The notes: a model not told the origin generated them from the letters alone. A stretch of DNA of 64,000 nucleotides from Eimeria necatrix (GCF_000499385.1 NW_013652025.1:22914-86913), one strand, 5' to 3'; counted from the first letter of the stretch, positions 12,649 to 25,379 are shown. Translations and numbers: made by a program.

Positions 12649-14242
12649 GAGTCCCAGAAGAACAGCACACGCAGCAAGAAGATAAGGGAGAATCTGGCTC
12701 GAGAGTAAAATACAACTCGTCTGAACACGCGCGTTCATATACACAGTGCAGGGAGAAACTGGCGAATTGCTGTAGCCTATCGTGGTCCTCAGTGAGGTCT
12801 CCAGCTGCAGCTTTTCAACTTGCAAGGCTTCAGAAGGGCTCCCGGTTGGCCCCACAAAGGGTGCCAGGATGGGATGAGGGAGGGCAAGACTTCCGGAAGT
12901 GCGCTGGCGCGTTTGGCTCACCAGAGATTTCCCTCTAGGTCCACTAGAGGGGCGTCTGAAGATAAGAAAGCTTTTTTGACTAGCCACGCAAACCCCCATG
13001 TAACCTTGCCTGTGTTTGAAACAATTGAGGGCCCGCTGTCCCCTCACGGCTCGGTGCAAACATGCCCAGGCAATAACTGCCAGTGGCAATGGTGTGCGGA
13101 GCGAACTCAACTCAGCCTTTAACTTTCTTGAACATTAGTTGCTTAGGCTTCAAGGCCGCTGTTTCCTAGTGTTGAGGCTGCTCCTTTATCGAAGACCAGT
13201 GCAGCTAGCAAGGTACAGACCGTCACAGAGTTGGGACGGGGGGGCGCCGCCGCGTTGGGCGCTCTGCGTTGGCCGATATGATTTACTTGAGGTCGGCAGA
13301 ACCTTTTAGCAGGAGTGTGTTCTGCAAGGAGCCGTAGAGCTATCATTGTGCTAGTCCCAGGGCACCTCACCGGCTCTCAGGGCAAAAATGTACAATAGGG
13401 TTATCCTTTGTGTTTGGTTCTTCGAAGAGTGACGCACGCATGTTTGTTACATGCAGAGAACGCGGCACTATGCCTCTCTCTATAGTTCAGGTCTCTGGCT
13501 CCTACTGTGGGCTCAGCATATGGGACGCCGGTGAAGGCGTGATCTGCTGACCCAGCTTGGGAGCGCCCTGATTCCCAGTTGCGTGAAAGTACACTCACAA
13601 CAGTTCCTGGGATGCATGCACAATGAATTAGAGGGGGCTCATATGCATCGTGACCTGGCAAAAAAGCTTGACAGAACACAAGTGGTTCGAACACCGCACC
13701 TCCAGACAGGACATTGCTTGGATGAACCTACGCTTTGCTGCATCCCAGGACGTACTGCCGGGGAAGGCCGTGCCTGTTCTCACCTTATTGTCGTCTCAAA
13801 CAATTGTGTACCCGAAATGGTGTTCATTGGTTCCGTGTTTTCTGTTTTGCTTCATAACGTGGGGGCTTCGCTGCATGCCAACTGAAGAACGCCGACAGCT
13901 CTGAAGCGCGCCGGCATAGATAGAGCATTAAAGCTACCACGTACATGCAAAATTCCAGAAGATATACTATTGAGGATTGTAACGGCAGAAACGGAAGGAG
14001 CCACGCAGGAACATAGTGGCAGCTCGAAACTGCGCGACCAGTGGACCACAGCAACCACAAAGGACACGGGTGGTTTTCAAAGTATACAGCGGTCTCATGT
14101 CAAGCACCTACCTTCTTAACAGGACAAATGAAACACTGCATATTTTGCAGAAATGGGGTCCTAGATGCTCCCGCCACTGAGCTTAGTTTTAATACTGTAG
14201 GACGCTCTGAGCTACACTGAGGTACGCTCCATTATAGCGGCA
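12649..14242. other. Intergenic interval Ran - ATG14-like gene
   Basis: Several open frames of about 100-190 codons overlap each other on both strands, but none shows a family motif or a biased composition. I see no gene or repeat here. Confidence 0.5.
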
Positions 14243-17200
14243 ATGGAGACACACCTGAAGACATCGAAGCGAGAGGAAGAAAATGCAACAGAAAAGCGTG
14301 TAGGGCTTCAGCAGCAGAACTTAAGCAAACAGCCACAACCACCACAAGGGGAAGCTGTCCACACAGCAGCAGCACGCCTCTTAAAGCAGCGCCAGGACGA
14401 AATTTTGGTGCTCCAGCAGCAACTGAAAGTGCAGCAGGCGGTTCGAGAGCGCCACAAGAAACAGCTGTTGCTGCATCAGCAACGAAAGCAACAGCTTGAG
14501 GCTTACTGCTTGCTCCTTCAGGTTCCATCGTGTCCTCTTGACTTGCTGCAGCAGGTACCGCAGTCTGCCACGCAAAGCCAGTGCCAGCTGCAAGTGCACG
14601 CCACTCTGGAGAAGCGGAAGTTAGTGCAATCGCTGCAGCTGCAGCCGCCTCCGCAACACGAGCATCAGCAGCAACAAGAGCAACTAGAACACCAACAACA
14701 ACGCAGACAGAGCCGAACACACCTGCGCAATCACAGGCGTCCCAATGTCGAGAGATTTTCGGGAAGCTCCCGTGTATTACAGTCCGAGTCACTACTGCGG
14801 CTGCCTCCAACGTTACAGCATATGCAGAGAACTAGTATGGGAATGCAACATCAGCACCCGCAGCAGCGAAACTTGCAAAATCAGCAGGGAGAGCCAAGGA
14901 ATCTGCCACGGTGCGCCTCTGCCCGATGCCATTTATGTGGGAGATTGCCTCGCCGGCTGATTTGTTCGCTCTGCTGCAGTACAGCTCTGCAGCAGCAGAT
15001 GTGGTGCTTGCAGTTCCTGCGGCAGCAGCATCAGCAGCTGCAGGAACAGCTACAGCCCCTTTTGCAGCGCTGTTCAGACGGTTCCGAAGGCCGCGGTGAG
15101 GAGGAAACTGAGGTACAGAAGTATGAGATAAAGCTGCGACTCCTACTGCAACAGAAGCAAATGCGTGTGCAGCAGCTACGTGAAATGCGGAGGATAAGGG
15201 AGGGACGGCTAGTTGAAGGTTAGTCACTTCTGTTGTTTCGAGCAGGTTTGTAGTTTTTTTACATAACAGACCACCGTACAGGAGTCATGGGTAAACAAAG
15301 CAGAAATGTGGGCACCGCTATCTTTGCTATTGATGCTGCTGGTATGCGTGCTGCAGCGGAGAATATGCAAAGCCACCTGCTTTTTCTTCGTAGGCAGCAG
15401 CGCAACAGTCTGATCAAACTGCTTTTGACGGCAGATAAGTTGGAGAAGGGCTGCAGAACTACAACCAGCAGAAGCAGCAAGCAGCAGAAGCTTGCCAGGC
15501 GCCTCAGCGGGCACAGTAGGGGTAAGCCCATGGAGAATGGAGCTCACGGCACAACATAGCCCACGTGAACTTCATTATTCGCATAATTTACTGTAGCGTA
15601 GTTTTAGCGGGATCAGCCCGCAGCGCGAACACAGTGACAGTGCATACAGGAAAAGGTGAGAGTGCTGCCTTTCCGGCTTTAGGGGCCGAGTTACCAGCGC
15701 GATTTGCTGAGGCGATATCCATGCTACGCGTGTTTTTTCTCTTGGAATGCAGCAATTGAATTAATTGCAGAAGCAGCCGTAGCAGGTGCAGCACTAAACT
15801 GGTCGGAGGACAGTACGATCAAAGAGCTAGTTGCAATGGAAGTCGCGCTTCAGCACTTGAGACGCGAGCGAGTGTCACAGCTCCTGGAGCTTTTCAATGC
15901 CTCCAGTCTGCTTTGCGAGTCACGCCGGGAGATAGGGAGGGAAGAAGAATGCGAAAAAGCACCAGACCCAACTGCTTATGCTACTGCTCCCGATGCTGAT
16001 GAGCCTTTGGCTAACAATGAAAATGCAGACTGGCTAGACTTCGAGCAGGCCTTCATTAGTGAGTTGTATGCAAACTAACCCACTCCTTCTGACAAACTCA
16101 AGACTAAAGTCCCGTAGCCTTGTCGCTAGGCCCCAAAGCCACCGAACTATAAGACCGCAGAACAAGCTCATTTTTTGTTTGGTTGCGCACAGTGAAGAGC
16201 AAAGGCGTGTCCTCAGCCGAGATCCCTGGGGCACTTTCTGGCAGTTTACATGGTCAGCACTGGGCCCTGACGTGTTTCTCAATGTTGCTTCAGCAGCTTG
16301 CAACACTCCTTAATCTGCCACTACCACGGCAGCTGTATCTACCGGGCTTGGAGCAGCAGCGGCTAAGGGAAGTGCTGCACAGTCACTTAAATAGCCTACG
16401 AAGAAAGCAGCAGAGCCGAGCTTCGGTCCTCAAGCTGATTGAGGCAGACCAGCGGCAGGAACAACAGCAGCAGAACCAAATACCCCCACGAGGCTGCGCG
16501 GTACAGCAGCCCGTCAGTGGCAGCTTCTATTTGGCTCCCCCAGTAAAAATTGATAGTAGTGTTGTGGCAGGGGCAACCCGGATTCCAGTGCCGTCAAGGG
16601 CGGTGCAGGCTGCTCAGGAGCAAATCGGCAGAGATAATACTAGCAGTGTTAGCACCAGCAGCTTCGGCAGCAGCAGTAACGGCATGCTCAAAAGCCACGA
16701 AGCAGGAGGGAGAGGCAGCAGTAGTTCTTCTCTAAAGGAGTCTTGCCGAATTGGGACTGGTTATGTCAATGACATGAGCACTGATATCAGTAGCCTGCAG
16801 GCTAGCAAACCTGAATTCGGAGGCAGCGTGCAAGCAGACGAGCGCTGTATGCTGCAGCGCCAGCATCAGCAAAGACAGCGGGAGCAGCTCGCTAAGCCAA
16901 ACTGCAGTTCTGCCAGTGGAATTGGGTTTCTCGACCGCGTGTACACGCTTGCAACAGGTGCTGCTGCTTACAGAAAAGGAAAGCTCAGCAGCAGCAGTTG
17001 CAGTAGCAGCAGCAGCGCTGCCATCGGCAGCAGCAGCAGCATGAACAAAAACGGCAGTAGCAGCAGCAGCAATAGCAGCAGTAGCAGCAGCAACATTAGC
17101 AACAACATCAGCAGCAGCCGCAGCAGCGTCAACGGAGGGAACACCTCACGTTATGACCCTGTGTCACGGCTGCTGCAGAAAGGGCAGTACCTCCTAAGCA

Positions 17201-20200
17201 GCATCATATCTGACACCATGGCTTCGGCTGTTTCTCCGCGTGCTTCTGCTCCTCCTCAAATTTATGCTGCTGTATCACCTGCTGCTGCAGCACCTGCTGC
17301 TGCAGCAGCCTTCACTGATACTGCCGTGTCAAATGCTAGCAAGGCGTGTCTTCGGGCTATTGAAGGCCGCCAGGATAACATCAATGGCTGCAGCATACAA
17401 ATGCCAGGACCAGATCAAACGCCCCCACACCAGACGAAAACCTATGAAGTCTCTGGTAGCGCTGCTTCTCGAAAGGATGAGAGCGAGGAGTCAGACTGCG
17501 TGCTGCTCGAGCTCTCAGTGCGGCAACGGCAAGCGAGGAGAAGGCGACAGCTGCAGCAAGAGCATCGGCTGAAACAGGATATCTTGCGGAGCTCTCTACC
17601 TTTGTTTTCATGGAGTGCTCAGCAGATGGCTGCAGCAGTTGCATCTGCGACAACACTGGCAGCCTCCGCCCCAGTGTCAGGATCAGCCATGGCAGGCAGC
17701 TCATACAGCTGCAGCATCCAGTCCCGCTGCAGTGTAGCTCATGTTCCGCAGCAGGTGCTCTCAGAGCAATGCCAGGGCGAGAATTGTTCCTTGCCGCTGC
17801 AGGAAAAGCAACAGCGCAAGGTCCACCCGCGGCAGAGAGAATTGACGAGGCACTACAGTGTGAACTGCTGCAGGAAAAGGCCGTTGGGTGCTCTTTCCGG
17901 GGTTACAGTTCGTCGTAATACTGCTGGCATAGAGGAGAATACAGAAGAGGCGGCACCGGGCGGTGTGCGCTGCAAATTTGGCTCTCTAGCGTTGACTGCG
18001 TCTAGGCGAGAGCAGCAGCAACTGCTACGAATGCACCGCCTTCAGCAATTGCATCAATACAGAGAGAAACTAGTTCGCAGCGAGCAAGAAGCGGACACGC
18101 AGGAAGAGCAAGGGATCCAACAGTTGCTGCGACTGCTCAACAACAACCATCCAGCATCGCCAGTGCTGCTTGATGCAGCAGCAAGGTATGCTGTTGTCTT
18201 TTAATCGCAGCAAGCAGTAGCCTGCAATGTGGCCTTAAAGCCTACTTACAAATTAACGTATGTAGTCGTATGAGGGAGCCTGCTCTCACATTTGCACATG
18301 ATGTAAACATGATACCCGCTGTTGACTTTTTATGTGTGCATGCCGCTGTGGCCGCATGCCCTCCAGGCCCCTAATCGAACTCATAGATGCCTGCATTATA
18401 TGTATCGCATAATGCGTACTTTACGGCAAGCATGTGCTCTACTCTGTTTACTTCTCCAATAATATGATACAAAGACAGTGGGGCGCATTTGAAACACTTC
18501 AAGCAAGCGCAGATGAGGAAGCATTTCAATGAGCGCAGCTACACTCCCTCCGTTACTAACCTATTTTTGCAATTGCCTCTCTGCTATGACTGAAATATCA
18601 TATTCATTGATCTAATTGCGTTCATAATGTGGTTGAGACATCATATTCGTCACTCAAGTCAGATACTTTATTACATGCACTAGCCACACACGACGGAAAT
18701 GTGCCGTAAATCTGCGCATGAAAGTTACGCAAATGGATACTGTGGTTCCCTCATCTGGCGCAGGAGATGCATATTTTTTTCTTTGGGGGATTTAACTGAA
18801 GTAGCTGAGGGTCTAAAGCCAAATGTGTTCGCGTTTTGCACCTTTCAAGGAGTCGAGATTTCTTCAGACCCTCCAGGTAAGCTGTGAACTCATATGTAGT
18901 ATACATACGATACACGCGCCTGTGTACTTGTCAGAACCTAGTAAAGTCTTCATGCGACTGGCCCGTAGAAAGTGAAAGCATTAGCGTGTGCCTAATAAGG
19001 CAGTGGACGTACATAAATCATTGTGTAGACGCAATAAGCTCTCTAGTAGGTTGGGTTCTCGTTCTTTTTCGCGGACCGTACTTTGCTGCCAAGTCCGTTG
19101 TACAAGCTGTAAACTAGTGAAGATGCGTGGAGGGCGCTTACGCCTTAGAGGTCATTTCTCTAGGATTTTCAGGTGGCGGTGTTTGGACATGCAGGCGGCC
19201 TCTTGGGGATGATGATGGCGGCTTTAAACTCTCCAGATTTCGGAAAGTGCGTTAGTTCTGCCTGTGGAGTGGAGTACGTGCAATGCGTTAGTGTCACATA
19301 CTGTCTTGTTGATTGCATAAGCATTCAACTGCAGCAGTCATCCCCCAAGCGCTGTTGCCGATATGCAATTTCTCTCAGCGCTTGGCCCTTTTACATCGTG
19401 TACACATTATCTGCTCCTTGTCTGTCCGCAGTATGAGTTTCTTCTTAGTTGTGGAAGGGGTAATGCACCATGCAAGCATAGAACACAATGCTTGTCGTGT
19501 GGTAGCACTTAGGAATGCAAACTCGGCACTGTATTTAGAGGATTGTATGGAATTTAGCGTATTTGTAGAATGAACCGTAACACGTGATAAAATGTAATTT
19601 TGTGTGGTAGTGGGAGCAAGACGAAGGCATTCTAAGGTGTGTATGAACCCCGGTGACTATGTAGCGCAAACACATTTGCTTACGGTGGGCCTTTTGGATC
19701 CCGTTTTGTACCTTTAATTCAGGGTGTGGCCGTCCAACACGCCGCGTCTTTATCCGCCAGAAGAGAGATCGCCAGGTATGCTTCCGGGGGAACTTCTACA
19801 AGTTTATGCGCTCTCCTGTTGTTGCGTTTGGGCTGTATCTGTGATTTTCGTATGCTTCCCGTTTTAGCTGCTTTGTTGGTTGAGGACTAAGACAGACAGC
19901 AGATGGCTGACTTGAAATTAGACAGCTATGAGGGGTGCAAACCAAATGAGGATGGGAATTGCACCCACTTGTGTGGGGAGCAGATGCAGTGCTACAGCAG
20001 AGCAAGGGAGACATGCGTAAGCAGAAGGGGAGGTGAATCGTAGGAATACAAGCTAGCAGAGCAGACAACAAACTTGGACAGAACACGTACCTCTATACTG
20101 CCTTCTCTGTAGGAAATGCTGATTTGGATTCCGACGACTGGCTGTTGGTGGAGCTTGAGGAAGACTTATCTGAGGTATTCGATGCGTCGCACCCTGCAGT

Positions 20201-20333
20201 CATGGAATGGGCGGCCGCAGCTACTTCTGCCGCCAGCAGCAGAAGCTGCATCAGCAGCAACACAGGAGCCATGAGTGCCACATCCTCCAGCACAGCTTTT
20301 GGTTTGCAATCAGTTTCGGGGGATCCTGGATGA
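14243..20333 (+). CDS. ATG14/Barkor-like Vps34-complex subunit candidate, Gln/Ser-rich
   Basis: Eight exons join in phase: 14243-15218, 15282-15521, 15753-16058, 16193-18185, 18764-18876, 19195-19246, 19723-19775 and 20113-20333, about 1317 residues. Three features suggest an autophagy-specific PI3-kinase subunit of the ATG14 type. A double Cys motif, CHLCGRLPRRLICSLC (Cys229/232/241/244), has the CX2C-X8-CX2C spacing and Arg-Leu context of ATG14. Long Gln-rich probable coiled coils follow. Exon 4 opens with HWALTCFSMLLQQLATLLNL then PLPRQLYLPG, resembling the conserved ATG14/UVRAG segment with a hydrophobic helix before a PLxYP-like motif. The C-terminus carries DSDDWLLVELEE. Poly-Ser, poly-Ala and poly-Gln runs (CAG repeats) fill residues 250-1150. 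Large size and low complexity leave the family call open; UVRAG/Vps38 is the alternative. An extra 44-nt exon near 15620-15655 is possible. Confidence 0.6.
16980..17130 (+). repeat. AGC-rich tract coding poly-Ser
   Basis: Dense, interrupted AGC units within exon 4 of the ATG14-like gene encode Ser runs broken by Asn, Cys and Ala. The interruptions suggest an older, stabilised expansion compared with the pure tracts at the right end. Confidence 0.8.
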
Positions 20334-22408
20334 GAACGAGTTAATGGGAGGGCTTTTTCCCGAGGAGTGCCTCACGACGGGAACAAAATCGATTAAGCGC
20401 TTAGCATGAGCAACAATCGCCACAATCAGTACTAAACGATTCGTTTATTTTAATAATCGAAAATATACCAGTGACTGCATTTTCAACTCAGACACTTGTA
20501 AGCAGCTCATTTAGTGAATTATTGCCCAAATAGCAGCAGCGCGTGAATCCAGATTTCGACGTCGGGGGCGCAACTGTTTACAGCTGTAGACAAACTGTGG
20601 AACTGTACTTCTCTGTCCCTTGCCCAGATATAACGGCAAGTCATCCTCCCTTCAGTCTGACACTCGTTTAATATTATCCCACGTCTGCTGAATCGCTGGT
20701 ATAGCAGGTGCCGCTGCTCACGCCGACTCTACAAGGCATGCAAGGAGCCTTATTTTGATGCTGGCCGTTGATGGTGCGCATGCATGTATGACCGTGCCAG
20801 TGTGATTGTATTGCATTCGTGGTGGAACTCGCCTCAAAACCATTTCGATTCCACGGAAGCAGGAGGGCCATTACAATCATCTGGGCGACTGCTGAGGGTG
20901 CCTCTATTCTCAGGATTCAGGGCCTTATAAACACGCACTTCGGCAATAGAGCGTTGGCTGTAGCAGAAATTTGAGCGTTGAGTACATGTTGTAAAATTAG
21001 GCCTACAGACCCGATATGCGACTTCTCTGAAACCTACCTGGTGAAACTTCTTCAGTTGAAATGTTCATTTTAAACGGGATGAGGGCCTGCTTGCCTGCTT
21101 CCATTGTCAATCAGTAACTTCTGTGTAGCCTGGGATTACAGTATTCTACTCATAGGCCGCAATTGTTTCCACATCTGCTTTTTATGCATCTTGGAATAAG
21201 GCATAGCGTTATAGAAACAGTTGCTTGACGGGTGCTTGCATATTGATTCATTTCCAGAGTTTGCCAGTACTTCCCAATATTTGTAGTCACAACGTTAAGC
21301 ATACACTTCCGGAGTACACATTGCACAGGAGACCTGCAACCTTCTAGTCAATTCATAAACTCCCAAAATTCCAGTGGAGCGTTTCCACTAGAGATGAGGC
21401 TGTCAAAAAATGAGCTAAGTTACTTCAGTAGTGAATGCTGAGGGGTCTCTTATAAACAGACACGGAAGCTGTCTGTTTTGCAGTGCTTATTTTCTTCTTC
21501 TGATGCACAGGCATTCTGGAAAGCGGCTGCACCGATTCCCCATTCACCACTGAACTGCTTCTGAAGCTACTGGCGCGTTTATCTCTTCTTAAGGGGCAAT
21601 TCCACGGAATGGAACGCATCTACGTCCGCAGACCTGACCCTGGAAAAGCAACCAGGACCACTTCTCTTGTATTCGCATTTCCTGATGTTTCAACTATACA
21701 ATGACTTGTTATTTTCGTACATTTGCTCACAACGAGCCAACGGTCAGACACTCAAAAACGCGTGTGAAGGTAAGAGACTAACGGTGGAGCACAAAGTTTC
21801 GAAAGTAAACACCAAACATCACCTTGCAGACACATCTTTGCATTGCATGCCTGGTGTCACGAAGACTTCCCAACCATACGTACATCTTGACCAAGCGAAT
21901 ATTTAATCCTTTTTTTTATGGTATTAGCATTACTTTGTAATAAATGTTACAGCCAACTAATTTTCTAGAACAGATAAGCTGCTCAGGGTCTTACAGTCGG
22001 GACATAGGGTTCTTCGTATTATTCAAAGGGTTTCCTATCTTAAAAAAACTTCCAGTAGCACACATTAGGAAAGCACCGCCCATGAGCTAGTCCGTATTTT
22101 TGACAGCGGTTATCCCTGCCTCTTCCTTACGTGCTCTGGCCATAGGACTACCCCTTTTCGAAGGAAGACCACTTTTCGTTCAGCCACTACGAAAGATCCA
22201 GCTTGTACAAAACTTCACAAGAAATGTGCAGTCCATCAACGACGAGTCAAACGCTGCAAGTTTATGTCCGCCGGAAAAATTGGTTGTGTGAAAAATGCAC
22301 GCGTGTGTTTTTCACAGCAGGCGTCAGGCAATGCCTGACGCCAGTTTTAAGGCGTGCTAATGTGAGGCATGTTATGGCGCTGTATGTTGGTGTTCCGGCT
22401 AAATCAAT
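20334..22408. other. Intergenic interval, convergent 3' ends
   Basis: Lies between the 3' end of the ATG14-like gene (plus) and of MIC5 (minus). No coding signal was recognised. A 23-bp hairpin sequence sits at 22320-22342, close to the MIC5 stop. Confidence 0.5.
22320..22342. repeat. Short perfect palindrome downstream of MIC5
   Basis: GGCGTCAGGCA and TGCCTGACGCC form 11-bp arms with one base between. It lies about 70 bp past the MIC5 stop codon, in the presumed 3' untranslated region. A role in transcript end formation is only a guess. Confidence 0.5.
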
Positions 22409-25240
22409 TTAGCAACGCCTTGGGCCGGAAAGAACCGTGTTCTCTGCTTGCAATCTTTCACTGTCAGAAGCGAAGAGCTTGCAAGATTTGCTGCTCTGGT
22501 CAAATGTGAAGAATTTGCATTGTTTGTTCAGCTCGCATGCAAACTGACATACTGTTTCGTGTGGAAGGCCGCTGACCGTCTGGAGTTCCTTTCCTCCGAA
22601 CGCTATGGCTGAACGCGTGCATCTGGCGCAGCCCAAGCGCCCTCCTGACTTCTTCTCGCTTGTGGCTTTGGCACGGTTGGAAAATCCATTGATGGACTTC
22701 AAAAAGCACTGCTGCTTTGGCACAAGGAATGTCCAGATGCGGCACTGCGGGTCCTTATAACAAAGCGCCGTGCACTCTTGCGCGTTTTTTGCTGTCAGCG
22801 GAGAATCATAGAGGTCGCCTGAGCTGTACTGAATGTTGGCTTCCTCGCAGATGTCCTCCAGCAAAATGCACCTCTTGTTTCCTGAAACCGCTCCGTCAGA
22901 CTTCGTAGGCCGAAGGGCTGCGTCGTCTGCGAACAGGCTGCACTTCCCAGAAGCCAAGGTGAAGAATCTGCACTTGGCGTCCTTCTCGCACAGCGCCTGG
23001 CACGCCTGAGAAGAAGCTGCCTCTGCCTCAGAAATAGCCTTGCCACCTGTGAATGACACCCCGTCCTGGTAGCAAGTGTCGCGACGGGTGCACCGAGGGG
23101 GTCCTGACACGAGGTTTTCGCCTTCAACATCCTCGCCTTCACCAGAGAGCATTGAGCAGGCTTTGCTTGCCGCGTCGTAGCTGAATCGCCCGCAGCTCTC
23201 CATCGCTTCACACCTCTGTCTGCACTCCTCTGCGTTTTCGGTTGGGAGTGTCCACAGCAAGTTCGCCTCAGTTGCTTTGTATCCAACGCCCTGACGGAAG
23301 CATGTAGAGCACGAAAGCCATCCGGTTGTAGCCTCCGGCAATGGTTCCTGCATCCGGTGGTCCTGGTCATCCTTGACATAGCAATCCCCATTCAGCCAGC
23401 TCGTGAAGTTGGTGCACTTCTTGTCCGCCGCGCAAGCCTTTCTGCATTGATCAAGGCTCTTGTTCTTGAGCAACAAAGCGTACCCGAATTCCCTGCGGGG
23501 AGCCCGGAAGCCCAAAATGTCGCAAACGCCAGTGCAGTACTTCACGCCACTCGTTGCCAGCACGTTCTTCTTGGTCTCTCCGCTGCCCAGGAGTTTGCAT
23601 GCAGAGCCCAGGAAGGAATACACTTCGCAGCCGCTTGTCGCCTGGCACAGCAGCTGGCACTCCTCTGCGGTCTCTACTTCGCTTCCCATTTCCTGCAGTG
23701 CCTTTCCACTGTACTCACTACCCTTCGTTGAACAACCCGCACATTGCCTTGGGCCTGAAATAAAGTTGTAATTGACACGCTTCAACTTCGCGGCATACGC
23801 AACATGCAAGTAGCACACCTTCCCCTTAATATCGTATGAGAAGGCCTCACACATAGAGGACTTCTGGCATTGCTGTTGGCAAGCCGTCGCGTTTTCAGCC
23901 GTCTGGGTAGAAATCGGAATGGTGCCGTATCGCGATCCGCGTACCGCGCAAGACGGTGCTTCCCGGTCATACAGTGTATCAGCAGCGCAGCCTTCCTTGG
24001 GGCCGCTCCAAACCCCGGCTTGATTAGCCGAGCTGTCGGCAGCGCCGGTGCCGTCGAACAGGTTGCACGCTGTGGACTTTGAATCCCAACTCCACCGCTG
24101 GCACTTGGAGTCGATGAAGCAATTGTATATGCAGAGCTGCATGTACTTCACGTTAAGGGTCTTGTAGGCGTTGCCGGCAAATTTCACATCTTTCTGGAGG
24201 CAGCTAGCGTCGCACAGCCTGGAAGCAGTATGGTCACCTTTTAGGCCATATGCAATATTTCCCACTTTCTTCTTGTGGTAACAGATCTTTGTTACTTCGT
24301 TAAAGGTGAACCACTTACAATCCTTGTCCAACAGACACTCGCGTCTGCACTGCTCAATTGTGGACACACTAGGTGCTTCGATGTGGTTTCCGGCATCACC
24401 TGTGAGGTCCACTTGCAACGTGCACTTGCCAGCCTGGTCTACAGGCCTCACATTAAGTGAGCACCCGTCTCTAGGCCCGCTCACAGAGGCCTCATCCTCT
24501 GCGGATCCAACTTCACTCGGGTGTGACGTGCACTCCTTGCTGCTTCGATTCCAAGAAAATCCAATGCAGCCATCCTCTCCCTGGCACATGGCCTGGCAAA
24601 TATTCGCATTATTGGCGGTACCGAGCGATTTGCCTTCGCTGCTCAGTTTTCTGCCTTGGGCGAAGCAAGAGTTGTCGCAGGTCTGAACCACCAGAATGCC
24701 ACTACCGTCTTTCACCCCGCGCAAAGCCCTCATGAGGCTGCAGGTTGAACCCTCCAAAATGGCAGCTACGCATCCCTTCGTCTGCCCACAGAAGTTCTGG
24801 CACGCCTCTTCCGTCTCAATACCCTGAATGGTCTGGAACACGTGGCTCCTGTCGGCATCCGCGTTCAGCGCCTCGCAGGCCTTGGGCTGGGGAGCCGCTG
24901 CATCTCCGCCCTGCCCCGCCTCTGCACCTTCCCCAGCCTCCACGCCCCCTTGGCCTCCCTCCTGGCCCTCCTGGCCCTCCTGGCCCTCAACTGGCAACTC
25001 CGCTACGGACTCGAGAACGGATGCGAAGAAGAAGTCCGCCGCCTTCTCATTAACAGTCACCTGGGGGATGTAAGTGTACGGAGAGCCCCACTGTGTCTCC
25101 ACCATGGATTGTGGTGCCTCAAAAGCTCCACTGACTTCTGCATGGCGTCTGTTTGGTGCTAGCCAGGCCTCTGTTCCATCCCTAGGCAACAGTGTGATAC
25201 CCAAGCCTGCTACCGCCGCTGCTCGCCGGATACGCCCCAT
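22409..25240 (-). CDS. MIC5: Microneme protein 5-like adhesin with eleven apple/PAN domains
   Basis: Single open frame of 943 residues starting at ATG 25240. The N-terminus is basic then hydrophobic (RRAAAVAGLGITLLP), a probable signal peptide. A Gly/Glu/Gln-rich linker at about 84-115 (GQEGQEGQEGG) follows. From about residue 121 to the end there are eleven Cys-rich apple/PAN units, each with the pattern C..C...C..F/S..C..L....SGP..C. Examples are CKFFTFDQSSKSCKLF in the last and CRFFTLASGKCSLF in the ninth. Eleven apple domains is the architecture described for Eimeria tenella MIC5, a soluble microneme antigen secreted onto the host-parasite interface. There is no membrane anchor, so it is probably carried in a complex with membrane-bound micronemal proteins. 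No intron was needed, unlike every well-supported neighbour. Confidence 0.88.
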   Translation of the reverse strand: MGRIRRAAAVAGLGITLLPRDGTEAWLAPNRRHAEVSGAFEAPQSMVETQWGSPYTYIPQVTVNEKAADFFFASVLESVAELPVEGQEGQEGQEGGQGGVEAGEGAEAGQGGDAAAPQPKACEALNADADRSHVFQTIQGIETEEACQNFCGQTKGCVAAILEGSTCSLMRALRGVKDGSGILVVQTCDNSCFAQGRKLSSEGKSLGTANNANICQAMCQGEDGCIGFSWNRSSKECTSHPSEVGSAEDEASVSGPRDGCSLNVRPVDQAGKCTLQVDLTGDAGNHIEAPSVSTIEQCRRECLLDKDCKWFTFNEVTKICYHKKKVGNIAYGLKGDHTASRLCDASCLQKDVKFAGNAYKTLNVKYMQLCIYNCFIDSKCQRWSWDSKSTACNLFDGTGAADSSANQAGVWSGPKEGCAADTLYDREAPSCAVRGSRYGTIPISTQTAENATACQQQCQKSSMCEAFSYDIKGKVCYLHVAYAAKLKRVNYNFISGPRQCAGCSTKGSEYSGKALQEMGSEVETAEECQLLCQATSGCEVYSFLGSACKLLGSGETKKNVLATSGVKYCTGVCDILGFRAPRREFGYALLLKNKSLDQCRKACAADKKCTNFTSWLNGDCYVKDDQDHRMQEPLPEATTGWLSCSTCFRQGVGYKATEANLLWTLPTENAEECRQRCEAMESCGRFSYDAASKACSMLSGEGEDVEGENLVSGPPRCTRRDTCYQDGVSFTGGKAISEAEAASSQACQALCEKDAKCRFFTLASGKCSLFADDAALRPTKSDGAVSGNKRCILLEDICEEANIQYSSGDLYDSPLTAKNAQECTALCYKDPQCRIWTFLVPKQQCFLKSINGFSNRAKATSEKKSGGRLGCARCTRSAIAFGGKELQTVSGLPHETVCQFACELNKQCKFFTFDQSSKSCKLFASDSERLQAENTVLSGPRRC

Positions 25241-25379
25241 TGCTCAGATATATTGACACAGAAAGAAATAACTGTGAGTTTCTACAGTTTCCTGGTCAAC
25301 ACGCGTCCGAGGCTTGCTCTGGTTACTATTGGATGAAACTGGGAAGTGAGTCAATGGAAAAATGAAAAACTGTTCGTAC

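Noticed and set aside
12529..13110. 193-codon minus-strand frame
   Set aside because: Overlaps the last Ran exon, no motif, ordinary composition; probably chance.
13684..13695. GGTTCGAACACC, tRNA T-loop-like
   Set aside because: No five-base stem around the loop and no acceptor stem or A-box upstream.
14232..14810. 192-codon minus-strand frame opposite the ATG14-like exon 1
   Set aside because: Composition (Ala, Val, Leu) is what CAG-rich sense coding gives on the opposite strand; no family motif.
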